Origin: Blepharisma japonicum
Taxonomy: Eukaryota > Ciliophora > Heterotrichea > Heterotrichida > Blepharismidae
NCBI GenBank assembly: GCA_949751835.1
Contig: CATKHK010000063.1
Location: forward strand, 233,045-297,044
Length of the DNA stretch: 64,000 nucleotides
Direction: 5' to 3'
Shown here piece after piece: positions 44,528 to 56,671 of the stretch (within the stretch, counting starts at the first letter, position 1; every line of letters starts with the position of its first letter). The translations under genes were made by a program, and so were the position numbers. Under the pieces are notes generated by a model. That model was not told the origin of the DNA and did no database searches. It saw only the letters and a program-made list of their open reading frames with translations.

Positions 44528-47500
44528 TTAAAAGCATGCTCTACTATATTTATTGGGGACCTTCACTGTGACCATGCTACCTTTAGAAAGTGAAGAATTC
44601 GGTAAAGATGTGATTGCAGTGTACATTTTTGCTATAGGCCCATATGACCAACTTTTCAACACAAATTCTTTCTTATGTGTAGCAATGCACAAATGAAATT
44701 GATTATCAAATCCATGCACTTCCAATTTATCAATTTCTTCAACTTTTACCTTCGCAATGATTTCACCTTCAACTAAAAACAGGAAATTCTTTGTCGTGAG
44801 TATTACAATTAAATCTTCTTCTTCGTCTAAATGTAAATAATATACCATCCTTTCTTTTTTGCTTAAATTCAAAGATCGCAATAACTCTTGAGCCTGGGAA
44901 AGTTCTTGGTTATAAGGCTCCAGCCGAAATCTAGCCCCAAAATGCCTTGGAAATCGGCTTCTGCCAAAAGTTTGGACTTTTCCTCTGGTTACAAGTGTAG
45001 CAGCATGAGCTACACTTCCTGTCAAAGTGTTTCCGAATTTTAGGATTGCGGCGACTGGAGAGATTACGATCCCTACAACTCCAGAACCAAGGCCTTTAAA
45101 AAATCCTCCAGTTCCTCCTTCTTTAGCACCCTGATAAGGTTTGGTGAAAATTCCAGTCACTCCATTTTTTATATCATTTACCCCACCTTTGAAGCCTTCT
45201 AGCATGTTTTTGCCGAGGCTTACGGATTCTCGAGGTTTGTAATTTTGGGCACTAGGATCTCCGCTGACTGATTTGACAACTTTGTATAAAGACCCTGTAA
45301 TTTTGGAAACTGAGCCAAACCCACCAATAACTGCATTCCCTACAAGGGACTTGAAGCCTTTTCCAACACCTTGAGCAAAAGCTTTGGGGCCTTTAATAAA
45401 TCCTTTAGCAGGCTCATTTATGAACTCAAATACGCCTGACCCAAGTTTATCAATCAGACCTATAGGATTTCCTAATAAATCAGAAGACCCTATAATCTTG
45501 TAAAACTGAGTGATTGCTTGTCTGAGGTAATTTTTTAGAATTATTCACATCAAATTATTGATAGTTTGGAAGCTGTTTTCAAGCATTAATTCTTTAAATG
45601 CCAACGGAGAGTCAGAAATTGTTATAAATGCACTACCAACTGAATTAAGTATTCCAATTAGCCCAAAAGCTTTTCCAGGATCACCCAGTACAACTGCTTT
45701 ATGACTTTTTACAAAACTCACATTCACTTGTATAGCACAAAGCCTTATAAATTCAAAGCAGGCTTTTCTCTCTATTCCTGAAGGATGGTAAGAAAGGGCT
45801 GGGCACTCACAGCTTAAATTTGGGTACAATTCATTTATAAATTTCATGCCTTTAATTTCTCGAATTTGTTTAATTTTTATTCTATTTTCTATTTTCTCTT
45901 GGATTTTTAGCAGAATAAAAATCATTTCTTCATTAATTTTAAGTTGCATGCTTTGGATCAGTAGTTCAAGCCATGTGATTTTTTCAAAAGTTTCTATCAT
46001 TTGCTTGTTTTGCTTTGTGGATGAAAATTTTTGGACTTTAAGCTGAATAAAGGGAATAATTGTCCCATTTTCGTCTTTATTTGTTTGGACTGGAGAAAAA
46101 ATGACTGGGAAAAAGCCATGATGGCTGCTCATATTGTCGACTTGGAGGTGGCCAAGTTTAAAGTTTACCTTTGTGGTTTTTTCAGTTCTTTTGGATGTGA
46201 GCTCTTCGATTTGCTTTATTTTGAAATTCATCTGTTCAAGGGAAAGGTAAAATACTTCAGATGGTTTTTCGTCTATAATTGATATTCCGACTCCTGTTAA
46301 GTTTGCGGTAAATTTAAAAGTCTTCTTTACTGAGTTTTCTTGAACGCTATTTACCTCAGAACTAAGCAATTGTTCAGGCTCTATTATATTTAACTGTCGA
46401 GTTATTCCTTCAATAACTAAATTTACCTTAAATTCCCCTAAATCCTTATCCTCTTTTACTTTTTCTAATGAATATTTTTTAGAAGTATCATTTATTGTCA
46501 CAAGTACCTTTTTGTCCTCCTTTAAATGATTATCATAAGCCCAAGGAATTTTTGTATATGGAGTAATTATTATTGATAAATGTTTATATTTTCGCTGACA
46601 AACCGAGGCGTTTTCTTTTGTGTTGTTAAATATGCAGAATTCAGGATCTTTTGGAGTTACGAAATTTATATGAATTGTAGCCTCATCTTCACTGACTATG
46701 ATTACTCTCGCAAAATGCATAAAATTATTGTTTTTATTTGGAATCCACCAATTTTTGTTTTTTACTGGCTCAGAGTCTGAATATTTCCTAACACTAAAAA
46801 ATCTTATTTGGAAATCTTCTAAATTTTCTATTCAGAATGGTCCTGACCATAATTCCCCAGTTTCAGATACTTGTACAGCCATAGACTTTGTACAGTCTTC
46901 AAGCTGATATGGAATTGATTTTCCGTTTTCAATCAAAATTGTTGTAAGTGCAGACTCATTTTTGATATACTGTCTTAAACGAACACTAAATCCTAAATAA
47001 TTTGATATAATAAATCTTGGTACCAGCGAAATTACTCTTGTTTTTATCAAAGGTGCAGGAGCTTGTGAAATTGATATGCCAAACTGCAAGGATTTTGGAA
47101 GCTCCTCAGTGTTTTCTAGCTTAATACACCCTGCAATACCAATAGTATCTTCATTAAACTCATTACTCCAGCTGCCCCCATTAGCAAGCTTTATTTTTGA
47201 ATGGTTTTTTCTTGAGGAATAAAATCCAAAAGAATGCCTTTCTATTCGCAGCCTGGAAAATTTTATATCATAATCTGTCTTATTAAGCACTATTTGGTTA
47301 AAAAATAGCTGGAATAGCTTGTTTTTAACACCTCTAAAAAGCACAGGGACTACTTTATGACGGTCATTTAAATCTATACCTTCACAATCCCTGAAATCCT
47401 TTATAGAAATTTCTATATTTATTTTGCTTTTCGGGACTTCTACTAGTGGAATTGAGGAATTTTCAATAATTTCAGCCCATTCTGTGGTATAAGTCGTATT

Positions 47501-50500
47501 TTTATCAATTAATAAATCATATTTAAACTGTTGCTCTCTTGATGGGTTTAATGAATAAACTTTAGCTTCTTCGCCTGAAGGGATATTAAATTTATTTTCA
47601 TCAAAATTTGCATAAAGGATTATAGGGCATGGCATTAAATTTTGGACTATTAGTGGAGGGTTTATTTCGACAACTTTTAAGCTTCCTTCTGTATCTGTAG
47701 TATAAGAATAAATTTCTAATACAAAATTAACCTTTTCGTCAGCTCTGAAATAGGTAGGAGTATCAATAAATGCTTTAGTATAGCTTGTATTAACGTATGG
47801 ACGTGTTTCAGAGAGCAGCCAGTCAATTGGGAGGGGCCAAGATGATAATCCAGGGACAGTTTTTGATTGATCAGAATTATTTAAGGTGATAGGGAAATCT
47901 GTGTTATTTATAATCCTTAAAGCACTTTCTATAATAATTTCATGTTTGTTTTCGGCTGCTTGGATTCTTATTAAGATAGTTACTTCTTTTTCTGAGTTGT
48001 GGAGGGTTACAGCTTGCATCCCGAATTTTTCAATTAATATTCCATGGGCTGTTGTAAGCCCATCAATTGATATAGCGATTGAGGCAGGTGTTTGGATTGT
48101 ATGGAGCATTGTGCCAGTTAAAGAGTTTCCTTTAAGCTGTGAGTAAACTTGGTCAACATATTTTTGGCTAAATGTGATACTTGCATCATTTTTAATGTTT
48201 CATGCCTCTGTATTTTTTGATATATCTACCCATACCCAAATCTCTTTTCCCAGCAAATTTTTGACCTCATAAATATACCCATTATTATCATCATCTTCAT
48301 TGTTTTCTATAATCTGTTCTTTATCTCACTCTTCAGCTTTCTCATATATTCTTTTCTTAATGATGCAAAAAATATCAATTAAACATGACGATAAATTTAT
48401 ATTCAAAATTTCATTGCTTATAAATTCAATTTCCACTGGGACATTTCTATTGGCTTTTTTCATGCTTATTGCGAATCTCCATTCTTCGACTAATGGCTCC
48501 CAAGACGCAATTTGGGTGTTGTAAAAGTTTATAAGTACTATTGTAGAAAATTCGAGGTTTAGGTCATATTTTCGTTCGCCACAAGCCATCATGTTACTGA
48601 ATTGGACGTGCAATAAATTATGACTATTTTCTATAGTATCTTCAATCAAAAATAACTGCAATGAGCTGCATACATAGGAAAAACTATTATTCACAATTTC
48701 TCTAAACGGCTTTTCAGGGTCTTCAAGATTTCTTGAACTAGAAGAATTCCAATCAATTGCAAGCCAAGGGATTATCCACTCAGTGAAGAACACAACTTCT
48801 CTAAACCCAAAATAAATACACAAACTTTCAATCTCAAAATCAGTGTGCATCTGCGTCCCTTTTTCACTTGTTTTTTCAAGTCTAAATTGTACCGACATTC
48901 TTGTTGGGGCAATTAAATCCCTAGTGATTCTATCAGGCTTCATCTGTGTTTTGTCAGCATACCCTAAAAGTACCCCGAATTGCCTGAGGTCTACATTTGC
49001 TTCATCATCTCTCCATGTATAAATTCTTTTTACTCTTCTTCACAAAATATCATAAGTACTATAAATTTCTACACTTGAAGAATAAATAGAAGAAAAAGTC
49101 AAATAAATATTCGCAATTTTGGACTTAGAATTTGACATATTCTGAGGTAGCCATAGTTCAACGCTGGAAAAAAATAAAGTGTAGCGAGTATGAAAATGTG
49201 TGATTGTCTTATAAACTTCTTTATTTTTAGAATGGCGTAAGGAGTCATCAAAATGCTTTGTCATTAGTTCAGAATTTTTCATAATAAAGTTGTATAAAAA
49301 AATTAAATAGCCTGCACTTACAATTATTCTGACATCATTGATTCTAAAACCTACGTCAAGTTTGTCTTCTTTTGGAATTATATGGAGCATTCCTTTTATT
49401 TGTGGAACTTCTTCAGTTTCTTCAGAGAATTCATCACAATCAAGAGCTTCGTTTAAAGGATTTGAGATGACGTCTCTGAATTTTATGTTTGGCCTCATAT
49501 CTCTTAAACTAAGTTTTGATATATAAAAATTGGTTATTACGTCTCCAATTGGGTTAGTTTTTATATCATAATGGATACCGTTAATAAAAAATTGTGTGAA
49601 AACTTGTGAGTTCTCAATGATACTGAAATTTATTTCTTTTATGTCAACAGAAGCTGCCATTTCTACTATGTTTTCCATATCTTTTATAACGTCTTTGAAA
49701 GCTTTACGCTCAATTAAGTTGTTTTCTTCTTCAGGGATGTAGTCTATTGGAGCTAGAGAATTATTATATGATTTTTCAAAATTCATAAAATTGCCTATAA
49801 TTTGGTAAATTAAGCAGAGTTGCTTGTCAGAGATTTGCATTTCTATTTTTTCAAGCATAATTGACATTTTTATTCGAGGGTCTTTAGTATTTAAGGATTT
49901 AGGAATTAAAACAACTATATCAATTGCAACTGGCTCAATAATACCTTCAACTTCTCAATTTTTATTGCCATTTATTTGGTCAAATAAAGTATTAGAGCTC
50001 ATTCGAGAATTTTCTGATGAAATTTGATATTTATCATATTGCTGCTTATTAATTTCTGCATTCAAAGACAGCACTTTAAAGGTCCCAAAATCAATATAAA
50101 GAGCTGGATGCTCAAAAGAATGAAAATCAATTGGAATTATAATTAATGGCGCTTTTATCATAATGTCCATTTCTATTCTCTTTTTCGTTCCAGTCTGAAT
50201 TGCATTTTCAAACATTTTTTCGCCTTTTTCAATAAAGCCCGCCACAATTTTTGACGCTTTTTCTTTGTATTTTGATATGTCAACTTTTTTAATAAAAATT
50301 TCTACAAAAACTTCGGTTAGCGTGTAAAGGCTTTCTACGTTTATTCAGATTTTAGCTTCTTCTGCCTTTATTTTTAATGATTTTTCTGGATATGTGTCTA
50401 TTTCTATTGAAGCTGCTCCACCTTGTAGCACATAAGGGTAGCAGACACTTTTAGCGATATTGTCATGTAATAAATAATTATCAAATTTTACAAAAATAAA

Positions 50501-51976
50501 TACAGAAGATGGCCTGATTCCAAGGTTTATCATAAAATCATCAATTTCTCCTTGCATAAGTGGCTGGTTATTATTTGAGATATGTGCTGAAATCTTCCTA
50601 ATGCTAAAGACTAAAATTATTTTTACTCAGCTTGGGCTTTCTTCTACTATTTTTTTATTTTTATCGTCATTTTTTAATTTTTTCTTCTGCTCTAAAATAT
50701 ATTTCAACTCTTTTTCAGCTTCAACTTTTTTTGCTTTTTTCTTGGTATCAGGCTCATTTTTTGCTCCAAACCAACCTTTAATAGTAGAAAACCCGAATGA
50801 GCTTTTATCATTTTCAAGCTCGCTTATTTCTTTTCTTTTTTCCTCTTCTTGCTTGACCAGCTCACTTTCTTGGATAACTCTTTTTCTATATTTTTTAATA
50901 TTTTCTAATTTAATTCCTTTTTCCATATTGCATAATATTTTTCTTAACTTATCTGCATCTTTTTTATCAGTTTTAGTTTGAGAAAAATTTTTTGACCTAA
51001 AAAGTGCATAAGTTTCTTTATAGTTCCTTGATTCACTTTTTTTAAATTTTCTTTCTTCTATATGGCTATTAATCCCACTAATAAAAGTGTCATAAAGTAG
51101 TATATAATCAATTAGTTTTAAGAAATGAGTCATTTGATTTGCATAGAGCCCAAGCTTTAAATCGTCTTGATCTAAAGATAGAGAAAATAATGGACTTTCA
51201 TGATTTTCTGAGTCCAAGCCAAAAATTAATTCTATTTTTGTATTAATCGGATCTATCAAAAACTTGTGAGGAATACTATAAGAAAGCTCATCTCTTGCAA
51301 ATTTTTCCAATGATTTTTCTTGTTCTGAACAATTTAATATTCCTGACTCAAAATCAAAAAATACTGACAAGCCTTTTACAGAAACCAATTTAAATGACGC
51401 TTTACGGTCAGTCAAAAATGCTGGCTCCCAGTTTTGGTTACAAGAAATAGCTGTCAATTCATTTAGAATAAACCCAAAGGCAAACGGCTCAAACGAACTG
51501 ACAGAGTCTTCAAATCTTATATACAGATTTTTAATACTAATTTGGATATTGGTAATTATTGAATACACTAATTTGTCAATTCATCCTTCATCAGTCTTAA
51601 GATAATTTTTATCTGGATTCATTGCTTCAAAATTATCAAGTTTTAGCTGTTTTGACTGCATAATATTTTGCAGTTCAAGTGCTTCATTTCAATCATTAGA
51701 AGGTCGTGGCTTAATTAAAGCAAAGACATCTTCTATTTCTACTTGAACAGGACTTGATTTAAGTGAAGTCCATGGAATTTTTACGAATAATTTTCCGAAA
51801 AATCCTGAGCTGATTTGAAATGGGAAGCCAAGATTTTTAAAAGCATCTTGTTTGAGGGATAAGTTTTCAAGCTGGATCTGACCAGAGAATAAGGAAAGAT
51901 TAAGCTGGTCTGAGTTTAGATTTTCAACTCAGTCCCCAAGAATTGTGTTAAGGACTCTTGCTAGTGCTGAGTTCAT
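44528..51976 (-). CDS. VPS13: VPS13-family bridge-like lipid transfer protein
   Basis: A 2482-residue protein: ATG 51974-51976 (MNSALARVLNTILGD), TAA or TAG at 44528-44530, one continuous frame with many TGA as Trp and no intron seen. The N-terminal chorein domain is clear (LARVLNTILGDWVENL, IQLENLSLKQDAF, IPWTSLKSSPVQVEI, NIQISIKNLYIRFED). The middle is repeating beta groove; about 1290-1700 resembles the VAB/SHR-BD region; the C-terminus has GNPIGLIDKLGSGVFEF and repeated GVGKGFKSL-type helices and ends in a PH-like domain (MVYYLHLDEEEDLIVI...). VPS13 proteins move phospholipids between membranes at contact sites. It is shorter than animal and yeast VPS13 (about 3100 residues). Its 3' end is duplicated at 41865-42275. 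Confidence 0.92.
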
Positions 51977-52269
51977 ATTAATTTTTTAAATAACGCACAG
52001 TAAATAAAAAGTCTTTAAATTAAATAAAATTTTTGAGATTTTCAAGAGTTTTCTCAAGTATTTTAAGAATAATATAAAAAGCTATGATTTTTATTAGTAA
52101 AATAGCGTAAATAAATGATATTTAAATAATATACATATACTAAAAATCAGACATTTAGCTAGCTTTTTAGATAAGAATCTATAAAGATGCAGCTCAATTA
52201 ATAAAAAATTTATTTTTATGCTAAATCTTTTGATCTTTATTTTAACATTTAATAATTCCACATATCACC

Positions 52270-53879
52270 ATGGAAGAGTGGGCGCCTTTCTACCAATTAA
52301 TTGCAGAAAATCGTTCTAAAGACATCGAATCCTCTTTGCTTAATTACCACGAATCTCTCCAATACGTTTCTGATGCCAATGGCTACACCTTAATCCATTC
52401 CTGCGTTATTCACGAAAAGGAAGCGATTCTCGACTGCTTGATAAAATACGTACCTTTCCACATAGGAAAAATCTCTCCCAGACGCAAACAACGTCTTAAT
52501 TTTAAACTGGATAAATAAAGCTAACCGAGATGGCTACACCCCTTATCACCTTGCCATCACAAAAGGAAATTTAGTAACTTAAAACTAGGCAATGGTCAAG
52601 TATTTAACCTTATCTGGAGCAGATATAGACATAAAAACTCCTCTAGGACTTGGCCCAGTCCATTTGGCGGCCCAAGGAGATTTTGCAGACCTAGTTGCAT
52701 ATTTTGCGGAAATTGGTATATCACTGATGGACACAGACACAAAATTGGCGACTCCTTTGCATTTGGCAGCTTATATGGGAGCTTATTATTCTTCAGCTGT
52801 ATTAGTATCATTAAATGTCCCTTTTGATTCAAAGAATAGAGATGGGCACACTCCATTACATTTAGCAGTTTTATCTGACAATGCAAGAATAGTAAGACTT
52901 TTATTGTTAAAAGGAGCCTCTAGGAGTATAAAAGATGCAAAAGGAAGGACTCCTTTGAATATTTCAAGGGAAAGCGGACTTATTGATATAGTTGATATGC
53001 TGAAACCTGAAGGGGTTTTAGCGAAATGTGGGTATAAGCCGCTGCTAAGTCCTTATAAATATTCGGTCAGGCCGTTTATTATTTTAAGTTCTTTGCTGCT
53101 GACAGTGTCGGTTTTAGCGATAGTTTTTTGCTCACAGTGTAAGGAATAAGTAGATCATACTCTTGCATGCTATAGCTTTGCCGCAAGCGCAATTTTTGTA
53201 TTAATAATGCTTGTGATAGTTTCAAATATTAACCCTGGATATTTGTTTAAGCTTAAAGGGGATAAACTTTCAGTAAATTTTACTTAGAAATTATATCAAG
53301 ATCACAATTATAATGAAATTTGTCCTGATTGTATTATATTAAGACCTCCAAGATCGAGGCATTGCCACTATTGCGAGAGATGTGTATCAAAATTCGATCA
53401 TCATTGCCAATGGGTAAATAATTGTATTGGCTCAAGGTAAAATTCTATATAGAAATCTTGGCTGGTTTTATGGGTTTATATGATCATTATGGATTTCTGA
53501 TTTTTTATTGTTGTACATATGCAGCCATGCTTTTGTTTTTGGAAGTAAAGATGGAGACGAAATCGAAAAGCTGCCTTATTTTGAGTCAGATTTTATAGCA
53601 GGGCTGCTTGGGGCTATTGGACTTTTAGGAATTTTTCCTATTAGTTATTTAGTTATAGTTCAAACAAAAAATTTTTGTATTAATAAAACTACAAGTGAGC
53701 AATTTTCTAAAGGTGCATCCAAAGATAAGACAAATGAGAATAAAAGCTGTTGGCTAATGAATTTCTATTTAATGTGTTGCAATGAAGGAGAAGGTAGCTA
53801 TAAGCATGGAAAAAACTCATTTTCAAGTGCAAATTCTAAAGCAAGTGACTATCAAATGATGTTTGAAGATTCCACATAA
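52270..53879 (+). CDS. ankyrin-repeat DHHC palmitoyltransferase
   Basis: A 510-residue protein in six exons: 52270-52449, 52466-52573, 52589-53138, 53154-53272, 53288-53436 and 53453-53879 (TAA). Ankyrin repeats fill about 30-260 ([62 protein letters not shown]). Two membrane segments follow, then the zinc-finger DHHC domain (CPDC...[31 protein letters not shown] at 356-359), then two more membrane segments. This is the Akr1/zDHHC13/17 architecture, which S-acylates substrate cysteines at Golgi or endosomal membranes. Substrates may include the acylated-looking proteins in this window, but that is speculation. It is divergent from VPS13 with 293 bp between starts. Confidence 0.92.
52450..52465 (+). 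other. 16-nt intron
   Basis: GTACCTTTCCACATAG. Removal restores the ankyrin frame (CLIKY then EKSLPDANN). Confidence 0.85.
52574..52588 (+). other. 15-nt intron
   Basis: GTAACTTAAAACTAG. It sits between codons (GGA AAT TTA / GCA ATG GTC) in an ankyrin repeat. Confidence 0.88.
53139..53153 (+). other. 15-nt intron
   Basis: GTAAGGAATAAGTAG. It splits a codon after its first base; removal leads into the second membrane segment ([14 protein letters not shown]). Confidence 0.88.
53273..53287 (+). other. 15-nt intron
   Basis: GTAAATTTTACTTAG. It falls between TCA and AAA; removal joins the membrane segment to the DHHC domain. Confidence 0.88.
53437..53452 (+). other. 16-nt intron
   Basis: GTAAAATTCTATATAG. 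It splits an AGA codon right after CIGS; removal gives [13 protein letters not shown], the expected start of the third membrane segment. Confidence 0.88.
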
Positions 53880-53939
53880 ATTTATTAAATCCTTAAATTT
53901 GTTTAATAATTAAATCTTAGAATGATTATTTACTTATAG

Positions 53940-55831
53940 TTAGGATCTTTTATTGCGGGTCTGTAGTTTCAATATAAAAAATGCAATCAGTCGCACACAA
54001 GTACTTAAGACAATAATCCCAACGATTCCTTGCCATTGCTGATCAGACCATCCTAAGTCTCCTAATGGGTCACAGTCAGTATCACAATCTTTTTCCCAAT
54101 CGGTATATTCATGACAGTATATCCTTGGAAAACCCACTTAAAAGGCTAAATAAATCTTACAGTGATATAAGTAATCCATCTCCAACTGATAGGAATTGAG
54201 TTTATCTTTACATTTTCTCCTCCAAATGCTTGTAAAGGAAATAGAACAATTGTACTAAACGCATGGGCTGCTTCTACAGTAGAAAATAAAAACCCAGTTA
54301 TATAGCCAAAGCCCATGCCACATTGGAGTGCCAGGACATAAATACAATAAAAAATCATAAATTTAGACCCATCATGAAGGTTTAAGCCTAAGCTGAAATA
54401 CACTATAACGTTAGTAAGAATCCCAGCGACAAAGGTTCATGGCAAGTCAATAATGTTTTTGGCTAAGTAATAGGATCATGCTCCATAAAGACCTTCATCG
54501 TGCTCTTTCAAAAAGACTGCTCTTTCCATGTAATCTAAATAATTCTTACAGTTCATAATCACTGATCCATTTCCATTCATTATAGGTCATATAGAAAGCA
54601 TATAAAGGACTCCATTGATATTTTGTATAGCTTTTTCACCATTCCCTAAGTCGTTGAAAATTAAAGCTATCAAAATCCCTATCAAAAGAGACATCATGAG
54701 TCTGAGTTTTAACGCAAATCTGTTTTTTGCTGAAGTCTTGGCCGATCTTCTAAGTAGTTCAAAGAACTCAATCCAATAATTTGGATGATAGCTTTCTATT
54801 TCATGTAGCTGAGTAAGTTCATATTTTGTCTCAGTATCTTTTACGTGATTTTCTCTATAGCTTTCAATGAATAAATCAAGCTTGCTTTGCTCTTCATCTG
54901 TAATTTCATGTCTGTTTGTTATATGGAGCATTCTCATATAGTAATCAGCTGGATTTACTTGACTTGGACATTTATATCCTAGCTCTGCGAAATATTTTCT
55001 TGATTTATCGCATGGACCATGATAAACTACGTTTCCTTCAGCAAGAAGCAGTAATTTATCGAATTTTTTAAAGACATTGGAACTTGGTTGATGAATTGTG
55101 GAAATAATAGTCCTTCCTTTAGCAGCTTGCTTTAATAGTAAATCGACTACAACTCCTGCATTATAACTGTCTAGGCCCGAAGTCGGTTCATCTAGCATAA
55201 TAATGCAAGGATCAGACATAAGCTCGATTCCTATGCAAACCCTCTTTTTTTCTCCACCAGAGATTCCTTTGATCATTGTATTGCCAATCAGGTTATCAGC
55301 AATTCTCGCAATGTTGAGGTCATTAAGAATTTCCTCTACCTTTGCAAGTCTTTCTTGATCTGTTCCGGGGCGTCTTAGCTTAGCGTAAAATTCTAAGCAG
55401 TCTCTAGGTGTCAAAACTGGGAGTAAAACATCATCTTGAGTTACATAAGCCGCGTACTTACTTATATTGAATTCTTTGGCATCTTTACCATTAGCGAAAA
55501 TTTTCCCAGTCATTTCTGCGTTATTTCCGCTTCTTACACGATTTGCCAAAATATTCAAAAGTGAAGTTTTTCCTGAGCCAGATGCACCCATAATAGCTAA
55601 AAACTCTCCAGGATTTGCATAGCCAGAGACGCTTTTTAAAATATGCATTCTTTTACCCTCAGCAGACGCATAATAATTTACATCTTCCCACGAAAGCTTT
55701 ATATACCGATGAAGTTGATCATCAGCTTTCAAGTGAATTTTCTCGTCTTTTCCATTAGTATGGCTATCAGAAGAGAAATATTCACTTGGGTTTTCTTCGC
55801 TCTCTTTTGGGGAAATTTTGTTAGCAATCAT
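53940..55831 (-). CDS. ABCG half-transporter, C-terminal frameshift (copy 1)
   Basis: ATG 55829-55831. ATPase domain first, then membrane domain, as in the ABCG/White family: Walker A GASGSGKT at 82-89, Q-loop VTQDD, signature ISGGEKKR from 190, Walker B IIMLDEP near 210, and the H-loop in STIHQPSS. The membrane part has LIGILIALIFNDLG and later helices, with a 15-nt intron at 54146-54160. Compared with the downstream paralogue, one base is missing just after PFKWVFQG (near 54112), so the reading frame shifts and ends about 20 residues later. The correct frame stays open and conserved to TAA at 53940-53942, including the last membrane helix. This is either a recent loss of the final helix or a sequence error. 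Confidence 0.8.
54146..54160 (-). other. 15-nt intron
   Basis: Minus strand GTAAGATTTATTTAG, located just before PFKWVFQG. The paralogue has an intron at the identical position, and retention would give an in-frame TAG. Confidence 0.88.
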
Positions 55832-56671
55832 TATATTCCATTTCCAGGGTTGTTGAACTTTTGAGATATTACGTCATTAAAATATGAAGAGAAATTGTTT
55901 TAGTCTTATGTTTTTTTGACAGGAACATAAGAGATTTTAATTAATTATCTTCTTTTGTCTATGTAAAATATCCATTTACAATTGTTGATTATAAGATAAA
56001 ATAACTAATGAAAGCGGTACACTAGCTATTGCTAATTTGAGAGAATTAAACATTAATATTCAATTAAATTGTTTAAAATTATTTTTAAAGAATTTGAATT
56101 TAAAAAATTAAAAAGATATAAATTATTTATTAAATCAACAAATTTGATAATAGTTTTAATATGTTTTTATTTAAAAATCATTTTTCAATATTTTGTTATT
56201 TATTCAAAATTTTACCAAAAAATTGTTGCTATGTCAGAGGGGTAATAAATTTGTGCTCAGTTTTGCTAGCTTGTAAAATAGGAGCCAATAATTAATTAAA
56301 ACTAATATTCCAGTACTAAATAAATTTTGTATATGATACCAAGAATCTATAGAAAATCAATTTTCGATATAACTTAAGACAATTAGTTCATTTTGTAATG
56401 AATATATTAAACATAGTTAAATATGAAAATTTCTTCTCAATAAAAATAAATAGCTTTCATTATTTTATGATAGAATCGTTTCTGAAAATTTTTAATAAAT
56501 TTAGGGATATATTTTGTTAATGATGAACATTTATATATCTTTATATTTAAGGTTATTAAATTCAAAATTTAAATGTTTTTATTTAATTATAATTATTTAA
56601 AGTGTAAAAATTGCTATTTATGAAGCCTTACAAGAGTACGCAAAATTTCCAATACATTATAATGCTTATAT
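55832..56671. other. intergenic between the ABCG genes
   Basis: Very AT-rich spacer of 840 bp. No gene, repeat or RNA is seen. It must hold the promoter of copy 1 and the 3' end of copy 2. Confidence 0.4.
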
